Source of the DNA: Silurus meridionalis
Taxonomy: Eukaryota; Chordata; Actinopteri; Siluriformes; Siluridae
Length of the DNA: 64,000 nucleotides
Direction: 5' to 3'
Assembly: GCF_014805685.1 (NCBI RefSeq)
Contig: NC_060887.1
Coordinates: 32,414,463 to 32,478,462, forward strand
This document shows, in pieces, positions 49,420 to 60,987 of the stretch. A program made the position numbers and the translations under genes. The notes beneath the pieces were generated by a model. The model ran no database searches and was not told where the DNA came from. It saw only the letters and a list, made by a program, of their open reading frames with translations. Position 1 is the first letter of the stretch; each line of letters opens with the position of its first letter.

Positions 49420-49734
49420 CTTCTTCTTTTTCTTTCGGATGTTCCCATTAGAGGTCACCACAGTGGCTCATCCGTCTCCATACCCCCCTGTCCTCTACAT
49501 CTAACTCTTTCAACCCAACTACCTGCATGTCTTCCCTCACCACATCCATAAACCTCCTCCTTGGTCTTCTCTTTTCCTTCTTCCTGATGGCTCCATCCTT
49601 AGCATTCTCCTACCGATATACCCCATGTCCCTCTTCTGCACATGTCCAAACCATCTCCATCTCACCTCCCTCACCTTGTCTCCAAAACGTCCTACATGCG
49701 CTGTCCCTCTAATAAACTCATTTCTAATCTAGAG
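49420..49734 (-). mobile_element. LINE 3' end with 10-bp target duplication
   Basis: The minus-strand 3' end of the LINE family (plus: CTTCTTCTTTTTCTTTCGGA, TGTCTTCCCTCACCACATCC, AAACCATCTCCATCTCACC) is flanked by TTATTCACAC at 49410-49419 and 49735-49744. At 315 bp it is a severely 5'-truncated insertion. Confidence 0.88.
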
Positions 49735-50024
49735 TTATTCACACTTACAGAGGATAATTAGCAAATAGTACACAGCGATTTCATGCACACAGCGATTCCA
49801 AAGCATACTGTATGACAGAGATTGAACACACACCAGTTCATGTAAAGCAAATACTAGAATACACTCGTGACATCAGCTAAGGAACTGTCCCATCAGAAGT
49901 GTAGCTTCAGAGGCAGTCAGGGCTGTTAGCACTACTAAGTTCAACTACAATGAATATCTGTCCAAAGCTCTTGAGATTCTTTGGACTTTCTAATTCAGAG
50001 CTGCGAAATCAAATTCAGAATGTG

Positions 50025-50615
50025 CAGGATTAAAAAAAAAAAAAGCAAAAGGAAGTGAAAGTAAATGTAAAAGAATAAACTGAAGAGCAAAAGCAATAGA
50101 AAGGTGGAGATAAATTAGGAAACTAAAATGAAAGGGTGAAAAGAAAGAATGGAAAGAAAGGGAGTGGAGAAAAAGGAAAGAAATGATAGGAAGGGAAGAA
50201 AAATAAAAGGAAAAGGAAGGAAAGGAAGGGATGGGATGAAAAGGAAAGGGATGGTAAGAAAAGGAAAGAAAAGGAAAGGTATGTGATGTGATGGTGAAGG
50301 GAGAGGGAGGAGGGAGAGGAAGGAAGGGACCAAAAGGAGGAGGTGGGGGCTAAGAAAGGAAAAGAAAGGAAAAGGATGAGAGAGGTAAGGAAGGGAAGGG
50401 AAGGGGAGGGGAAAGGGAAAGTGAAGGTAGAAGAGAAAGGAAGCAGAAGGAAAGGGAAGAAATGAAAGGTAGACCAGAAAGATAGAAGTAACAAGGATGG
50501 AAAAGAAAAGTAAGATTGGAAGCAGATGAAGCATTGGAAGAAATGAACGAAAATGCAGGGAATAAAAGAGGGATGGAGAGAAATAAACAAAAGAAGGGAG
50601 AGGAAAGGAGAAAGA
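50025..50615. repeat. Polypurine (GGAAA-rich) tract
   Basis: The plus strand is almost only A and G for about 590 bp, built of irregular GGAAA, AAAGG and GGGAA units with very few C. At 50393-50417 four or more runs of three to four G lie close together. Pyrimidine-rich peptide frames on the minus strand are artefacts. Confidence 0.9.
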
Positions 50616-51645
50616 CGAATTCGTAGAAGTGGTGTTAAAATCCTGTCTGGACCATTAGCTTTGATTTGTGAGTGTAATCTGAAGGTGTGTGTGTGTGTAT
50701 GTGTGTGTGTGGTTTATTAGAGTAAATAAGCAGGGTTTAATAACTGAAAACAATCAGGACAAAAACATCAGGCATCAGTAAAAATCCTAATAAAACCTGG
50801 GGTCCCTCATTTTCAACATCAGTTCTAGTGTTATGGCCCAGGTATTAAAAACATGGGGAAACATTCAAATCTGGCTTTATGGTGGTTTTTTATGCCTTCG
50901 AATGCAGAAATATTATGACCATAGAAAAATATCAAGACAGTAAAAGATTCAATTTCACAGCTCGACACAGGTGAGACAAAACTCTAAGAATAGCTGTACA
51001 GTGTTAAAGAGAAAATGCTAGAGGCACAGAGGGAGACAAACAGAGAGAAATCAGTATTCCGAAAAGACGGGCTAGAAAAGTGCTGAGAGAGGAAGGACTA
51101 CAGAAGAGAGGAAATCCGGTACACCAGCAACTGAGACAAATAAAAGAAAAAACTGAGCAATGAAGAAAAGATGTGAAATTAGAGAGATTTCCTACTGAAA
51201 GCACAGAGTCAGACCCAATTCAATATGTCGAAAATGATTCTTTATCATCACCGAGCGAACAGCCGAATGAGTTTAAACAGCAGTAATGGTGAGACACTCG
51301 TTCTTTATTTCCACCATTTCGGTGAAGTAGTGGAGAAAAAAAAAACAAAAGAAAAATGCAATTTAAAAGCAATGGGCTCCGAGGGTCAGTGTTACAGCTC
51401 TGGTTATTGCTTGATGCGGAGAATAAGTCAATACTCTGTAACCTCACTTCCGTAAAACATTCAGACTTTAAAGCCCACTATGACCTCATACTACAATCAT
51501 CACACTACACACACACCATACCTGGAATTTAGATTTAGAAAACTTATACATTTAAACTAAACAAGAAAGTCGACTCTCAATTGGAGAACTTACTGTTAGA
51601 TGCATGCATTGTGTGGATATTAACATGCAGCACTGTTTAGGGCAT
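50616..51645. other. Spacer without recognised genes
   Basis: A short GT run near 50683-50710 and unassigned sequence. Confidence 0.4.
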
Positions 51646-51800
51646 GGGGGAGGTGGTATCCTAATGGTTAAAGCATTGGCCTTTGGATCCGGGGGTTGAA
51701 GTTTCGAGTCCTGGTCATACCAAGCTGCCACTCTTGGGCCCTTGAGTAAGGCCCTTAACCCCCCCTAAGGGTGCTCAGTTGTTGGAATTGGGATAAAGTA
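51646..51800 (+). mobile_element. tRNA-derived SINE
   Basis: GGGGGAGGTGGTATCCTAAT with GGTTAAAGCATTGGCC (A box side), GGGTTGAAGTTTCGAGTCCT (B box GTTTCGAGTCC) and CTTGGGCCCTTGAGTAAGGC. Same family as 46148. Confidence 0.8.
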
Positions 51801-52599
51801 CTCCACCATACTCAATGAGCCTCGCCAGTTGACCATTAGCATGTTATTTCATCACCAGATGAGATGCCGTCATTTTCTCCTGCGTCATCTGTTTGCATGT
51901 CTGACCGAAGGAATATGAGTAACCTCTCCCTTATTCCCTTGTAAATCTGTTTGATTATGATTATCCAGTTAAGATGGAAACAACATTTCCCAGAGCTGTA
52001 GTGCTTTCTGTGTAAACATTTGTCATATCATCGAGGCTATTTTTGAGAATGGTGGCAATTAATCGAAACTGACTCACCAGCCCTGCTTTGTTTTAAAAAG
52101 AGCTTGAATTGACAGCTTGCCATATGATGATTTCATTACTGACGCCACAGACAGACAAGGGAGTTGGGATTGATATTAAGACAAGCAACACATCATGAGA
52201 AAAATAACAAAAGGACTATGAGACTACCAAATGAGTCACATACACTGAAAACATGGATTGTGAAGTAGAGGTCGACTGAACTGATAACTAATTAATGAAC
52301 CTATAGTTTTAAAAATGGATATAAACCTAACATAACACTTCATGTAAAATAGTACTTTTTTACAAAAAAAATTCATGGAAATTCTACAATAATATGTAAT
52401 ATATTTATTAATAAATAATTGTATAAATTATAAATAATAAATATTATATAGCACTCTCTGTGCAGCGCGCAGTCTCACGTGTAAAAAACAAACAGCAAGT
52501 GCCTTCAGTAATTCACCTCCAGAGGCAGCTCTTGTAATGACAGCAGACCGGAAGCCAGAAAAAACACTGGTATGGATTTTTGCCGATAGTTGATAGTTT
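51801..52599. other. Spacer without recognised genes
   Basis: AT-rich, unassigned. Confidence 0.4.
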
Positions 52600-52900
52600 C
52601 AGCAATCAACTGTTCTTCTTCTTTTGGCTGCTCCCATTAGGGGTCGCCATGGCAGATTATCTGTCTCCATACTACTCTGCCCTCTACATCTGCCTCTTTC
52701 AAACCAACTACCTGCATGTCTTCCCTCACCACTTCCATAAACCTCTTTTTTGATCTTCCGTCTTTTCCTCCTTCCTGGTGGCTCCATCCTCAGCATTATA
52801 TATAACCCATGTCCCTCCTCTGCACATGTCCAAACCATCTCAATCGGATCTCTCTCACTTTGTCCCCAACATGTCCTACATGTGCTGTCCCTCTAATAAG

Positions 52901-53698
52901 CTAGTTTCTAAAACTGTCCATCATCGTCACTCCCAATGAAAACCTCAACATCTTCAGCTCTGCTACCTCCAGCTCCACCTCCTGTCTTTTACTCAATGCC
53001 ACTGTCTCTAAACCATACAAAATCGCAGGTCCCACCACAGTCCTATAAACTTTCCCTTTCACTCTTGCAGATACCCTTCTATCACAAATCACTCCTGTCA
53101 CACTTCTCCACCCACTCCACCCTGAAAGCACTATTTTCTTCACTTCTTTAACACACTCTCTATTACTTTGCTCTGCTGACCCCAGGTACATAAACTCCTC
53201 AACCTTGACCACCTCTTCTCTGTGCAACTGCACCACTCCACTGCCCTCCCTCTCATTCATACACATGTACTCTGTCTTACTCCTACTGACTTTCATTCCT
53301 CTTCTCTCCAATGCGTACCTCCACCTCTCCAGGCTCTTCTCAACCTGCTCCCTACTCTCACTACAAATCACAATACCATCCGCAAACATCATAGTCCATG
53401 GAGACTCCTGACTGACCTCGTCCGTCAACCTGTCCATCACCACCGCAAACAGGAAAGGGCTCAAAGCCGATCTTTGATGCACTTTAACCCAGTCTGTCGT
53501 TCCTGCTGCACACTTCACTGCTGTCACATTGTCCTCATACATGTCCTGCACCACCCTCACATACTTCTCTGACACACCTGACTTCCTCATACAATACCAC
53601 AACTCCTCTCTCGGCACCTTGTCATAAGCTTTCTCTAAATCCACAAACAAACAATGCAACACCTTCTGACCTTCTCTATACTTCACCAACATTCTCAA
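52901..53698 (-). pseudogene. LINE reverse transcriptase, central and C-terminal part
   Basis: A 265-codon frame carries FVDLEKAYDKVP (motif A, residues 18-29), HQRSALSPFLFAVVMDRL (motif B region) and MMFADGIVICSESREQVEKS (motif C). It then has KVSRSKTEYMCMNERE, EFMYLGS and GPAILYGLETVALSKRQEVE. Two key positions are altered: motif C reads FADG at 105-108 instead of the catalytic F/YADD, and motif B has R76 where glycine is usual. Together with upstream frame breaks this shows an inactive copy. The family is a fish LINE, possibly RTE-like; I am not sure of the clade. Confidence 0.88.
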
Positions 53699-53897
53699 AG
53701 CAAATAGTGTCCATAGTTCTCTAACTCGGCATTAAACCATACCGTTGCTCACAAATGGTCACCTCTTCTCTTAGCATGACTTCCACTACTCTTTCCCATA
53801 ACTTCATGGTGTGACTGATCAACTTAATTCCCCTGTAGTTACTGCAGGTCTGCACATCTCCTTTATTCTTGAAGATCGGTACCAGAACTCTCCTTCT

Positions 53898-54113
53898 CTA
53901 TTCCTCAGGCATCCTCTCACCTTCCAAAATCTTGTTAAACAATCTGGTTAAAAACTCCACTGCCATCTCTCCTAAACATCTCCATGCTTCTACCGGTATG
54001 TCATCTGGTCCAACCGACTTTCCACTCTTCATCCTCTTAATCGCTGCTCTCACTTCCTCCTTACTAATCCTATCCACTTCCTGTTTCACCATCCAACCTT
54101 CTCTCTCTCTCAT
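53898..54113 (-). pseudogene. LINE reverse transcriptase, N-terminal part
   Basis: The frame reads ISKEEVRAAIKRMKSGKSVG, PDDIPVEAWRCLGE and LTRLFNKILEGERMPEE, the start of the reverse-transcriptase domain. A stop follows, then out-of-frame continuation (VLVPIFKNKGDVQTCSNYRG on the minus strand at about 53825-53885) towards the next frame. It belongs to the same insertion as 52901-53698. Confidence 0.85.
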
Positions 54114-54879
54114 TTTCCTCGTTTATAAGCTGCTCAAAATACTCCCTCCATCAGATGTCACACCAAGTACATTTCTAGCTGTCTCCCTCACTCCTGCAGT
54201 AGTTACAATCATCCAGCACCTCTTCACCACCCCTGTCTGACCTCTTCCCTGAATCTCATACTAAAGTTTCCTTCTTCAGTTCCCACCATCTTATTCTTCT
54301 TTAAGGCCTCACTCTCTTCCTCTTCACCTCCAAAACCATCCTACAGACCACCATCCGATACTGTCCAGCTACACTTTCCTCCGCCAACACCTTACAGTCT
54401 CCAATCTCCTTCAGGTTGCATCTCCTGCATAGTCCACCTGTGTGCACCTTCCTCCACACTTATACATCAAGTTCCAGCAATCAACTATCAGTTTCAATTA
54501 ATCATTCGAACCCATATTATGTAGTTTTGAGAAACGTGTCCTGAATGCATAGTAGTAGCGGTCGTGCTCCTCATATTACAGTCTGAACAATGACAAAAAG
54601 TTCAAGAAAACCAGCAATCAAAAAGTTTTAACGTTCTCTTTATACTGCTTGTAAGTACAAATAACAATCTTCCTATGTACTTTTCGCACACTTGGAATAA
54701 AAATGAAGATTTAAGTTCTTTCCTCGACTGGAACATTTCCACATTACTGGAATTCCCTTTTCAGTCATTTCCTCTAGTTTTGGCAGGAGAAAGTAAACAG
54801 CGAAGATTGTTGGTGTACATTGGGGAGGAAAATAAATGGCAAAATTGCTTTACATCGATTAAATGGCCAAAAGTACATG

Positions 54880-55215
54880 AATAACTGATCACCACACCCA
54901 TATTTGGTTCTTCCCTGAACCGCCGTTGCTATAAATTAGGAAGCTCACAACTGTACAAAATGTCTGTGTTTTATATCATTCAAATGTCGTTTTAGTGGAA
55001 TAAAGAAGCCCAAACTCAGCAAAGACATGTTGTCATGGTTGGAGTGGAAGAACTTGCGTGTCCTCTACAGAGTCCTGACCTTAAACTCACTGAATACCTT
55101 TGGGATGAACTGAACTCCAGACATCCTTACCGACTTCAGAGCCTGATCTCACTTGTGCTCTTGTACCTAAATGTTTCAAATCCCTACAGCCACAGATAAG
55201 AATATTTTAACAGCA
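54880..55215 (+). mobile_element. Tc1-derived fragment
   Basis: GTTGGAGTGGAAGAACTTGC, CTACAGAGTCCTGACCTTAA and TGAATACCTTTGGGATGAAC match the DDE C-terminal blocks of Tc1 transposases, heavily decayed. Confidence 0.65.
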
Positions 55216-55690
55216 GGATATACAAGTTATATTTAAAGAGCCATAATTAAAATCAAATAACTTGAGAGTTGACCTGTCAAATGGTCATGCAATGACATGT
55301 ACGCACCAGTAACCAAATCTACACCACTATATTCAATTCAAAATTTAATAATTAAACATCTCTAAAAAAACCAAAAAAACAAGGCACCTGTGAACGAGGC
55401 CGTGGCTTTCAAAACATTTAAAATCAAGCAAAATTGCATTGGACATCATGTTTTAAACAGCCTTAATTCACACACACATTATAATAAAAATCAGAGCTCT
55501 GGGTATCAAAACCGTGCCACCAGAGCACTGTGATCAATTCAATTTGTCTTTTCAGATTAAAGACCAATTTGTATTTAGTCTGGTGTCCTTTAGCTTTTGT
55601 TTTAACAGACACAAACTCGTACACTGACTGACAAATACAAAATAAATTATATTAAATTATATTATATATATATATCAGTATATATATATA

Positions 55691-56634
55691 CAGTGGAACC
55701 CACTTATCTCGACCTCGGTTAACTCGACAAACCTATTAAGTCGACGTTTTTGAAGTGGAACCGCCAAATTCTCGCTTTGTCTAAGCATTTTTTTAATGGT
55801 TATGTCGACTTTTTTATGTCGCCGACCCTGATATCTCGAGCACAAGGGGGGAAAAATTTGCCATTTGACGTGTTATCTCGATCAGCACTGTGCAGCCGCA
55901 GAAGAACTCGCGAAAGTGGCGGAAAAATCAAGCCTTACAGATGCTACAGGTGTTGTATTGTATACTGGTGAATCTCTGCTGTTAGTTAGTGCACATATGC
56001 CTTTTGTTGTTAAATGTTATGCGATGAACGGGAGGCGAAAGCTGTGCTTGGTAGGAGCGCGGCGCGGCGCGGCGCTTGGTAGGAGCGCGGCGCTTGGCAG
56101 AAGGAACAACGGCCGATCCTGCGATTCGCTTTGGGAAGAAAAGCGCAGCCGTTGAGAGAGTGCCGATGGGAAGGCACGTACCGGGATACGCATGCGCGAT
56201 AACAACGACCGCCGTGAACCAACATATACCAACAATAACAGACGGTGAGAGTGTGGAAGTTTAAATAGGAGCTGCTGATGTTGCCAAACGAGCACCATAT
56301 GTGCGCGATTGAAGCCGGAAGCTTCAGAGAAAGCGGCCGAGAAAGCACCTGCCACGCCCCCTTTGGATTCCTGACAGTTAACAAACACTGTATGTACTGT
56401 ATGTACATTTTTATAGCATGCCTTCATCAAACAAATCGCGGCAACGCTGTTGTGTAAAAAAACCCTCCAAAAACACGTGCATGCACATTCTCATTTATTA
56501 ACGCACATCATGTACATAAAGAAATTTCAAGCACGTTAATATATTGCCACCATTTTGATTTTCATTTATCTCGATCATCGGTTATCTCGATGCTTTTTGA
56601 CAACCCCCTAGGACATCGACATAACCGGGTTCCA

Positions 56635-56637
<3 letters not shown>
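55691..56637. mobile_element. pogo/Tigger-like non-autonomous DNA transposon
   Basis: It starts CAGTGGAACCCACTTATCTC and ends AACCGGGTTCCACTG, with further inverted matches (TATCTCGA motifs) inside both ends and TA duplicated outside, within a (TA)n microsatellite. The interior holds a CG-rich GGCGCGGCGC minisatellite at about 56055-56097. Open frames inside do not resemble a transposase. Confidence 0.85.
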
Positions 56638-56675
<38 letters not shown>

Positions 56676-56860
56676 TTGTTTAAACTTGGCTCACTCAGTA
56701 TGAATTTTATTGCTATTAGATATTATGTACAAAATTCACGTATAATAAATTAGTCAAATGTTTAGAAATATGCATAGTAATCTTGGACTCTTATCAGAGA
56801 ATAAAAAATTTATATTTTTACAGATACATTTTGATTTGGAAAATAATATCCTTTCTAATA

Positions 56861-57186
56861 CAGTAATCCCCTGCTTTACCGCGGTTTAAATCTCACGCCC
56901 CTGGTTGGTTTTTTGCGGAATTGCATTTGCCACATAACTAATTATTTTGGATGATTTTCCCAGTCTCTAGCAGAAACCAACGATAGACCAAAAAACTTAT
57001 ATGGAATTGTTTATATGGGGTTTTATGTTGAATATTTAAATTTATTACTAAAAATAAAATTAATTATAAAATGAAGTAAAATGTTAATACAGTACAGTAC
57101 TGTATACATAAAATTTATTTTTTTGGGGTGGTGTCCATCTATGGTGGTTTTGGAACGTGACCACCGCAATAAACAGGGGATTACTC
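56861..57186. mobile_element. Second pogo-like MITE
   Basis: It starts CAGTAATCCCCTGCTTTACC then GCGGTT, and ends ACCGCAATAAACAGGGGATTACTC. The ends are inverted and flanked by TA. At 326 bp it has no coding capacity. Confidence 0.8.
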
Positions 57187-58510
57187 TACATTAAATATAC
57201 AAAACCTGTATGCATGGATAAAGCATAACTGCATAAATCAAGACTAATCAAATAATGATTAGTCCACACTTCTGGACAGTGACAGATTTTGGTCTTTCAG
57301 AAGGCCTCAATAAATTTTTTCAACAAAATGGTTCTATCTATTGGAAATCGAGATTATTTGATTCCACAATCACTCAGTCACATTGATGGGTAGTAACATG
57401 CCTAAGGCCTTCTGTCCAACAGCTGAAGCCCTGGCCAATAAATAAACTCGCCTTGCTGTGTATCACTAGACAGAAAAACCCATTCTGATTGGATCATTTT
57501 CCTTCTGGCATTCCAAGATTTCATTTCCAAACAACACTTAATTCAATCAGATTATTACAAAATACACCATGCTGAGAAATAAACTAATACATGAAAGACA
57601 TTTTGTTTTCCAAAAATTTCTCAGTCTTCCCCTTGGCATAAAACCGAATTTAACACGTCACATACTTTAGTAGTCCTTCAGCACTCTATGGTCACATTTA
57701 AAGGCACTGGTTTTAGCTTTACCGAAATAGATCACTGTTGCACCTCAGAGAGCGAGTAGCTAAAATATGAATGAAAAAGGAGGACCGGCGAGACGATGTG
57801 AATCAATTAGCTTTGGCTTGTTGCCCAAAGCTCGGATATGTTTATCCTGTGCTTCCAAAGCTTTTAGTAAGAGGGACTAAATAAAATAAACAAATGAATA
57901 CATTATTCTTGCCTTTATTTATTCATTTATCTGCTTTTCTTTATTAGTCTAAGTTCTCATCAAAATCAATAAGAAATCATTGCTGAAAAACTGATGAATA
58001 TTAACTGAAAAACCTGAAAAAAATATGGGTCAGATGGAAATACAGCGGAACCTGTTTGGAAACTGACATGAAATCCATTAGGGGATCTATTTGGAGCAGC
58101 TTCCCGCAGAGATGTTTGGCTGTTGCATGGGCGGCTACCCATGGCCACAGATTTTTAGACTCGTTACACTAACTAAAGTGCAGTCTGAAACAGCGTTCAC
58201 ATAAATATTGCAAAGAGCACATTTACTTTGATATCCCTAGACTTTCCTACTGGTAAAAAATATATATATAGAGGTTGGACTGAAGACATACATGGACTAT
58301 ATATACAGTATATATATAAATATCTCAGTTGAGGAGGGGGTGGCCTTATAAAACAGTGTTAAAATGTTCATAGCCCAGAGTGGTGCTTTAAAACAGTAAT
58401 TTCTGTATCAAAAGTTTGAAAAGTTCTGCTAAAATTGCCATGAACAGTTTTGCACTCAAGTGTATAACAATATACAGTTGATAAACTCAACAAACTATAA
58501 TGAATAGATA
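57187..58510. other. Spacer without recognised genes
   Basis: AT-rich; short (TA)n near 58258-58320. No exon supported. Confidence 0.4.
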
Positions 58511-58714
58511 TCTGGTGTCAGCCAGGTGAGGATGGGTTATCTCCTGAGTCTGGTACGTCTCAAGGTTTCTTGCCTCTGGTCCACTTATAAGAAATAAACA
58601 TATAGGGACAAACGTATTAATTTAAAATGTATTTGAAATCTATTTATTTCTGTAAAGCTGCTTTGTTATGATGTCCATTGTTAAAAGTGCTGTGCAAATT
58701 GAACTGAACTGAAA
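58511..58714 (+). repeat. Dispersed repeat (ATGTCCATTG family), plus strand
   Basis: CTGAGTCTGGTACGTCTCAA, GGTTTCTTGCCTCTGG, AAGCTGCTTTGTTATGATGT and CCATTGTTAAAAGTGCTGTG, then GAACTGAACTG. Reverse complement of the 34674 copy. Confidence 0.65.
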
Positions 58715-59275
58715 AGCGATCCTGTTTTATTCTCTTTTTTAAATGTACAGCCTATTTTAAATAATATATATAATTATATATATATAATCATCAGCAAATG
58801 AGCATATATGTGCAAACTGACCCTGCAATTCCATGTCATTAGTTGGCTAGTTAAACATTAGTTAGTGCCACAATGCAAACATTTGCTGGTATATTTCATA
58901 ACTAAATGTGGCCAGAATTATAACACATTCTCCTGGTTTCCTCTGCGTATATTTCTGTCCCACCTTCTCAATACATGCCAGTGGGTCAATAAGTGACTAT
59001 AAATTACTCCTAGGTGTGTGTGTGGGTGGGTGTGTCAGTATGTACATGCTGTATTGTAATGGAGCCCCCAGGTGTATTCCCTCGCAAAGCACAAAGCTCT
59101 GAAATTAAGTTATAATTGAAGATGGGTGAATTAATAATTAATTAATGATTAAAACAAATGTGTTGAATAGGTCATAAACTGTGTCTATACAGGCTACTAT
59201 ATCATGGTGCAGAAATATCATAAAATATATGTATAAAAAAAGAAATAATATTCAAACAAATAAGAAAAAAAAAAA

Positions 59276-59278
<3 letters not shown>

Positions 59279-59348
<70 letters not shown>

Positions 59349-59391
59349 CACACATACATACATACATATAATCATTATTATATATATATTA

Positions 59392-59428
<37 letters not shown>
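59279..59428. repeat. (TA)n and (TG)n microsatellites
   Basis: About 32 TA units (59279-59342), a CATA-rich bridge and about 16 TG units (59396-59427). Confidence 0.95.
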
Positions 59429-59605
59429 GTGGCAGATAGCTATATGGCACCTTTATGACTCTTAATGGTATAGCAATAGAAGTGTAATCAACCTATAAGA
59501 TGTGCTGCAAATGCAAATGAGATACGAATGAATTAATTCACTTTATAATACATCAGATATTTAGCTACCTATCTCATTTCACTGTATACATTACACTCAA
59601 GGGTA

Positions 59606-59990
59606 CACTATATCGACAAACATATTTGGACACAATATATTTCCAGTCATATGTGGTTCTTCTCCAAACTGTTACTACAAAGTCACAGGCATACAATTGT
59701 CTGGATGCACTAGCAATAAATTTTCCCTTCACTTGAGCTAGGAGACCCAAACCTGTTCCAGCATGATGATGTCCCTGTGCACAAAGCCAGCTCTGTGAAG
59801 ATATGATTTGCATGGTTTGGAGTGGAAGATCTTAAACGGCTTGCTATAGAGCTCTGACCTCAACAATATTGAACTATTGATGAAAAAATGAGCACTATTC
59901 TCCACAAGCACACTCCAAAATCAACTGAAACATCTTCCCAGAATAGTAAAGGTCATTATTAACAGCAAATGGGGACTAAATGTGGAATGG
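59606..59990 (+). mobile_element. Tc1-derived non-autonomous element
   Basis: CACTATATCGACAAACATAT, GGTTCTTCTCCAAACTGTTA, ACTTGAGCTAGGAGACCCAA, TTCCAGCATGATGATGTCCC, CTATAGAGCTCTGACCTCAA and ACATCTTCCCAGAATAGTAA line up with the copy at 62735-63255. The region encoding PDLNPIEHLW-type sequence is largely deleted. Confidence 0.78.
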
Positions 59991-60979
59991 TTACAGTCTT
60001 TTTGTCTATATAGAATATTTTATGCCAATAAACATATTTCTGAAATATATTCTACAATGTTCCTATTAATATCCCAAACCCAAAACAGTTTTAAAGTAGG
60101 AAATGGAACACGTGGTTTTAGACAACAGCTTGATCAGATTTGTGAATTGGAACTATTAATGGTAGTATAAAAATGCTTCATTTTGCTAAGTGCTCTGCAG
60201 CAACTCTAAGACTGTTGACGAAATAAATTTTTTTAAAACGTAGAGTTTCATTGCTATGCTACCACCTCAAAAATCGCTGATTTGCTAACAGGTTTCAGAA
60301 TACCAGCTGAAATGTCAGACATGATTGGTCCAAAGCCGTGCGGTATTTTTGTGCCAAGCTTGCCATGCCCTCTAAAGCACAGCGTGGGTGGCAGGGTGGC
60401 ATATGTACTGGCAGTGTCTCGACACACAGCAAGACATGCATGCGTGTGTGTGAGAGAGAGAAGAGACAGAATGGATGCGTATGAGGAAGGCGGAGGGTCC
60501 TGTTTCCCCCAGGCAGTCTGAAATCATCGTGTCTGACTCAACAGCAAGTTTCTGAACGACAGCGGCGTTGCTTACTGTACTGCTGCGCTCTGACAACGGG
60601 AGCGTGTGCGCCACCTACACACGTTCTCTCTCACACAACATAAAGCTTCAACAGATGACAAGAACACACAGAGTCACTTGTGGTGATGGAACGCTTAGTC
60701 ACGGAGACTTGTGCCTTCACATATGTGCACAGAGAACAGAGAGAGAACCAGCGTGACATTTAAACATGACTGAGCAAAACTGGGTGAAGTTCACACACGA
60801 CCCAGGCAAAGGTGAAAGTACTATAACCCAAGTTCGAGCTTATTGGACTTTAGTCAGGTATCCCTTCAACTTAAAAAATAAACTAAACAAAAGAAAAACC
60901 CTGTATACATTCACATAAGGTATCAAACCACAATAACACTACTACTATAAAGAAAAAAGAAATTTGTAGCCTCATTATG
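59991..60979. other. Spacer without recognised genes
   Basis: Balanced, CG-containing sequence near 60320-60640 without a recognised gene. Confidence 0.35.
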
Positions 60980-60987
60980 GTGTACAG

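Larger units (their letters stand above)
52612..54474 (-). mobile_element. 5'-truncated LINE with 12-bp target duplication
   Basis: A non-LTR retrotransposon of 1,863 bp on the minus strand. Its 3' end is at 52612 (GTTCTTCTTCTTTTGGCTGC on plus) and its truncated 5' end at 54474. CAGCAATCAACT flanks it exactly at 52600-52611 and 54475-54486. It encodes decayed reverse transcriptase (52901-54113) and the C-terminal region shared with 15126-15592. Confidence 0.92.

Noticed and set aside
50115..50590. Overlapping 139- and 155-residue leucine/phenylalanine-rich minus-strand frames resembling membrane proteins
   Set aside because: They arise from the pyrimidine strand of the polypurine tract; hydrophobicity comes from TTC/CTT/TCC codons.
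56010..56430. Two overlapping 130-residue minus-strand frames inside the pogo-like element
   Set aside because: They do not resemble pogo/Tigger transposase (no DDE or HTH signature) and overlap each other in different frames in a GC-rich segment.
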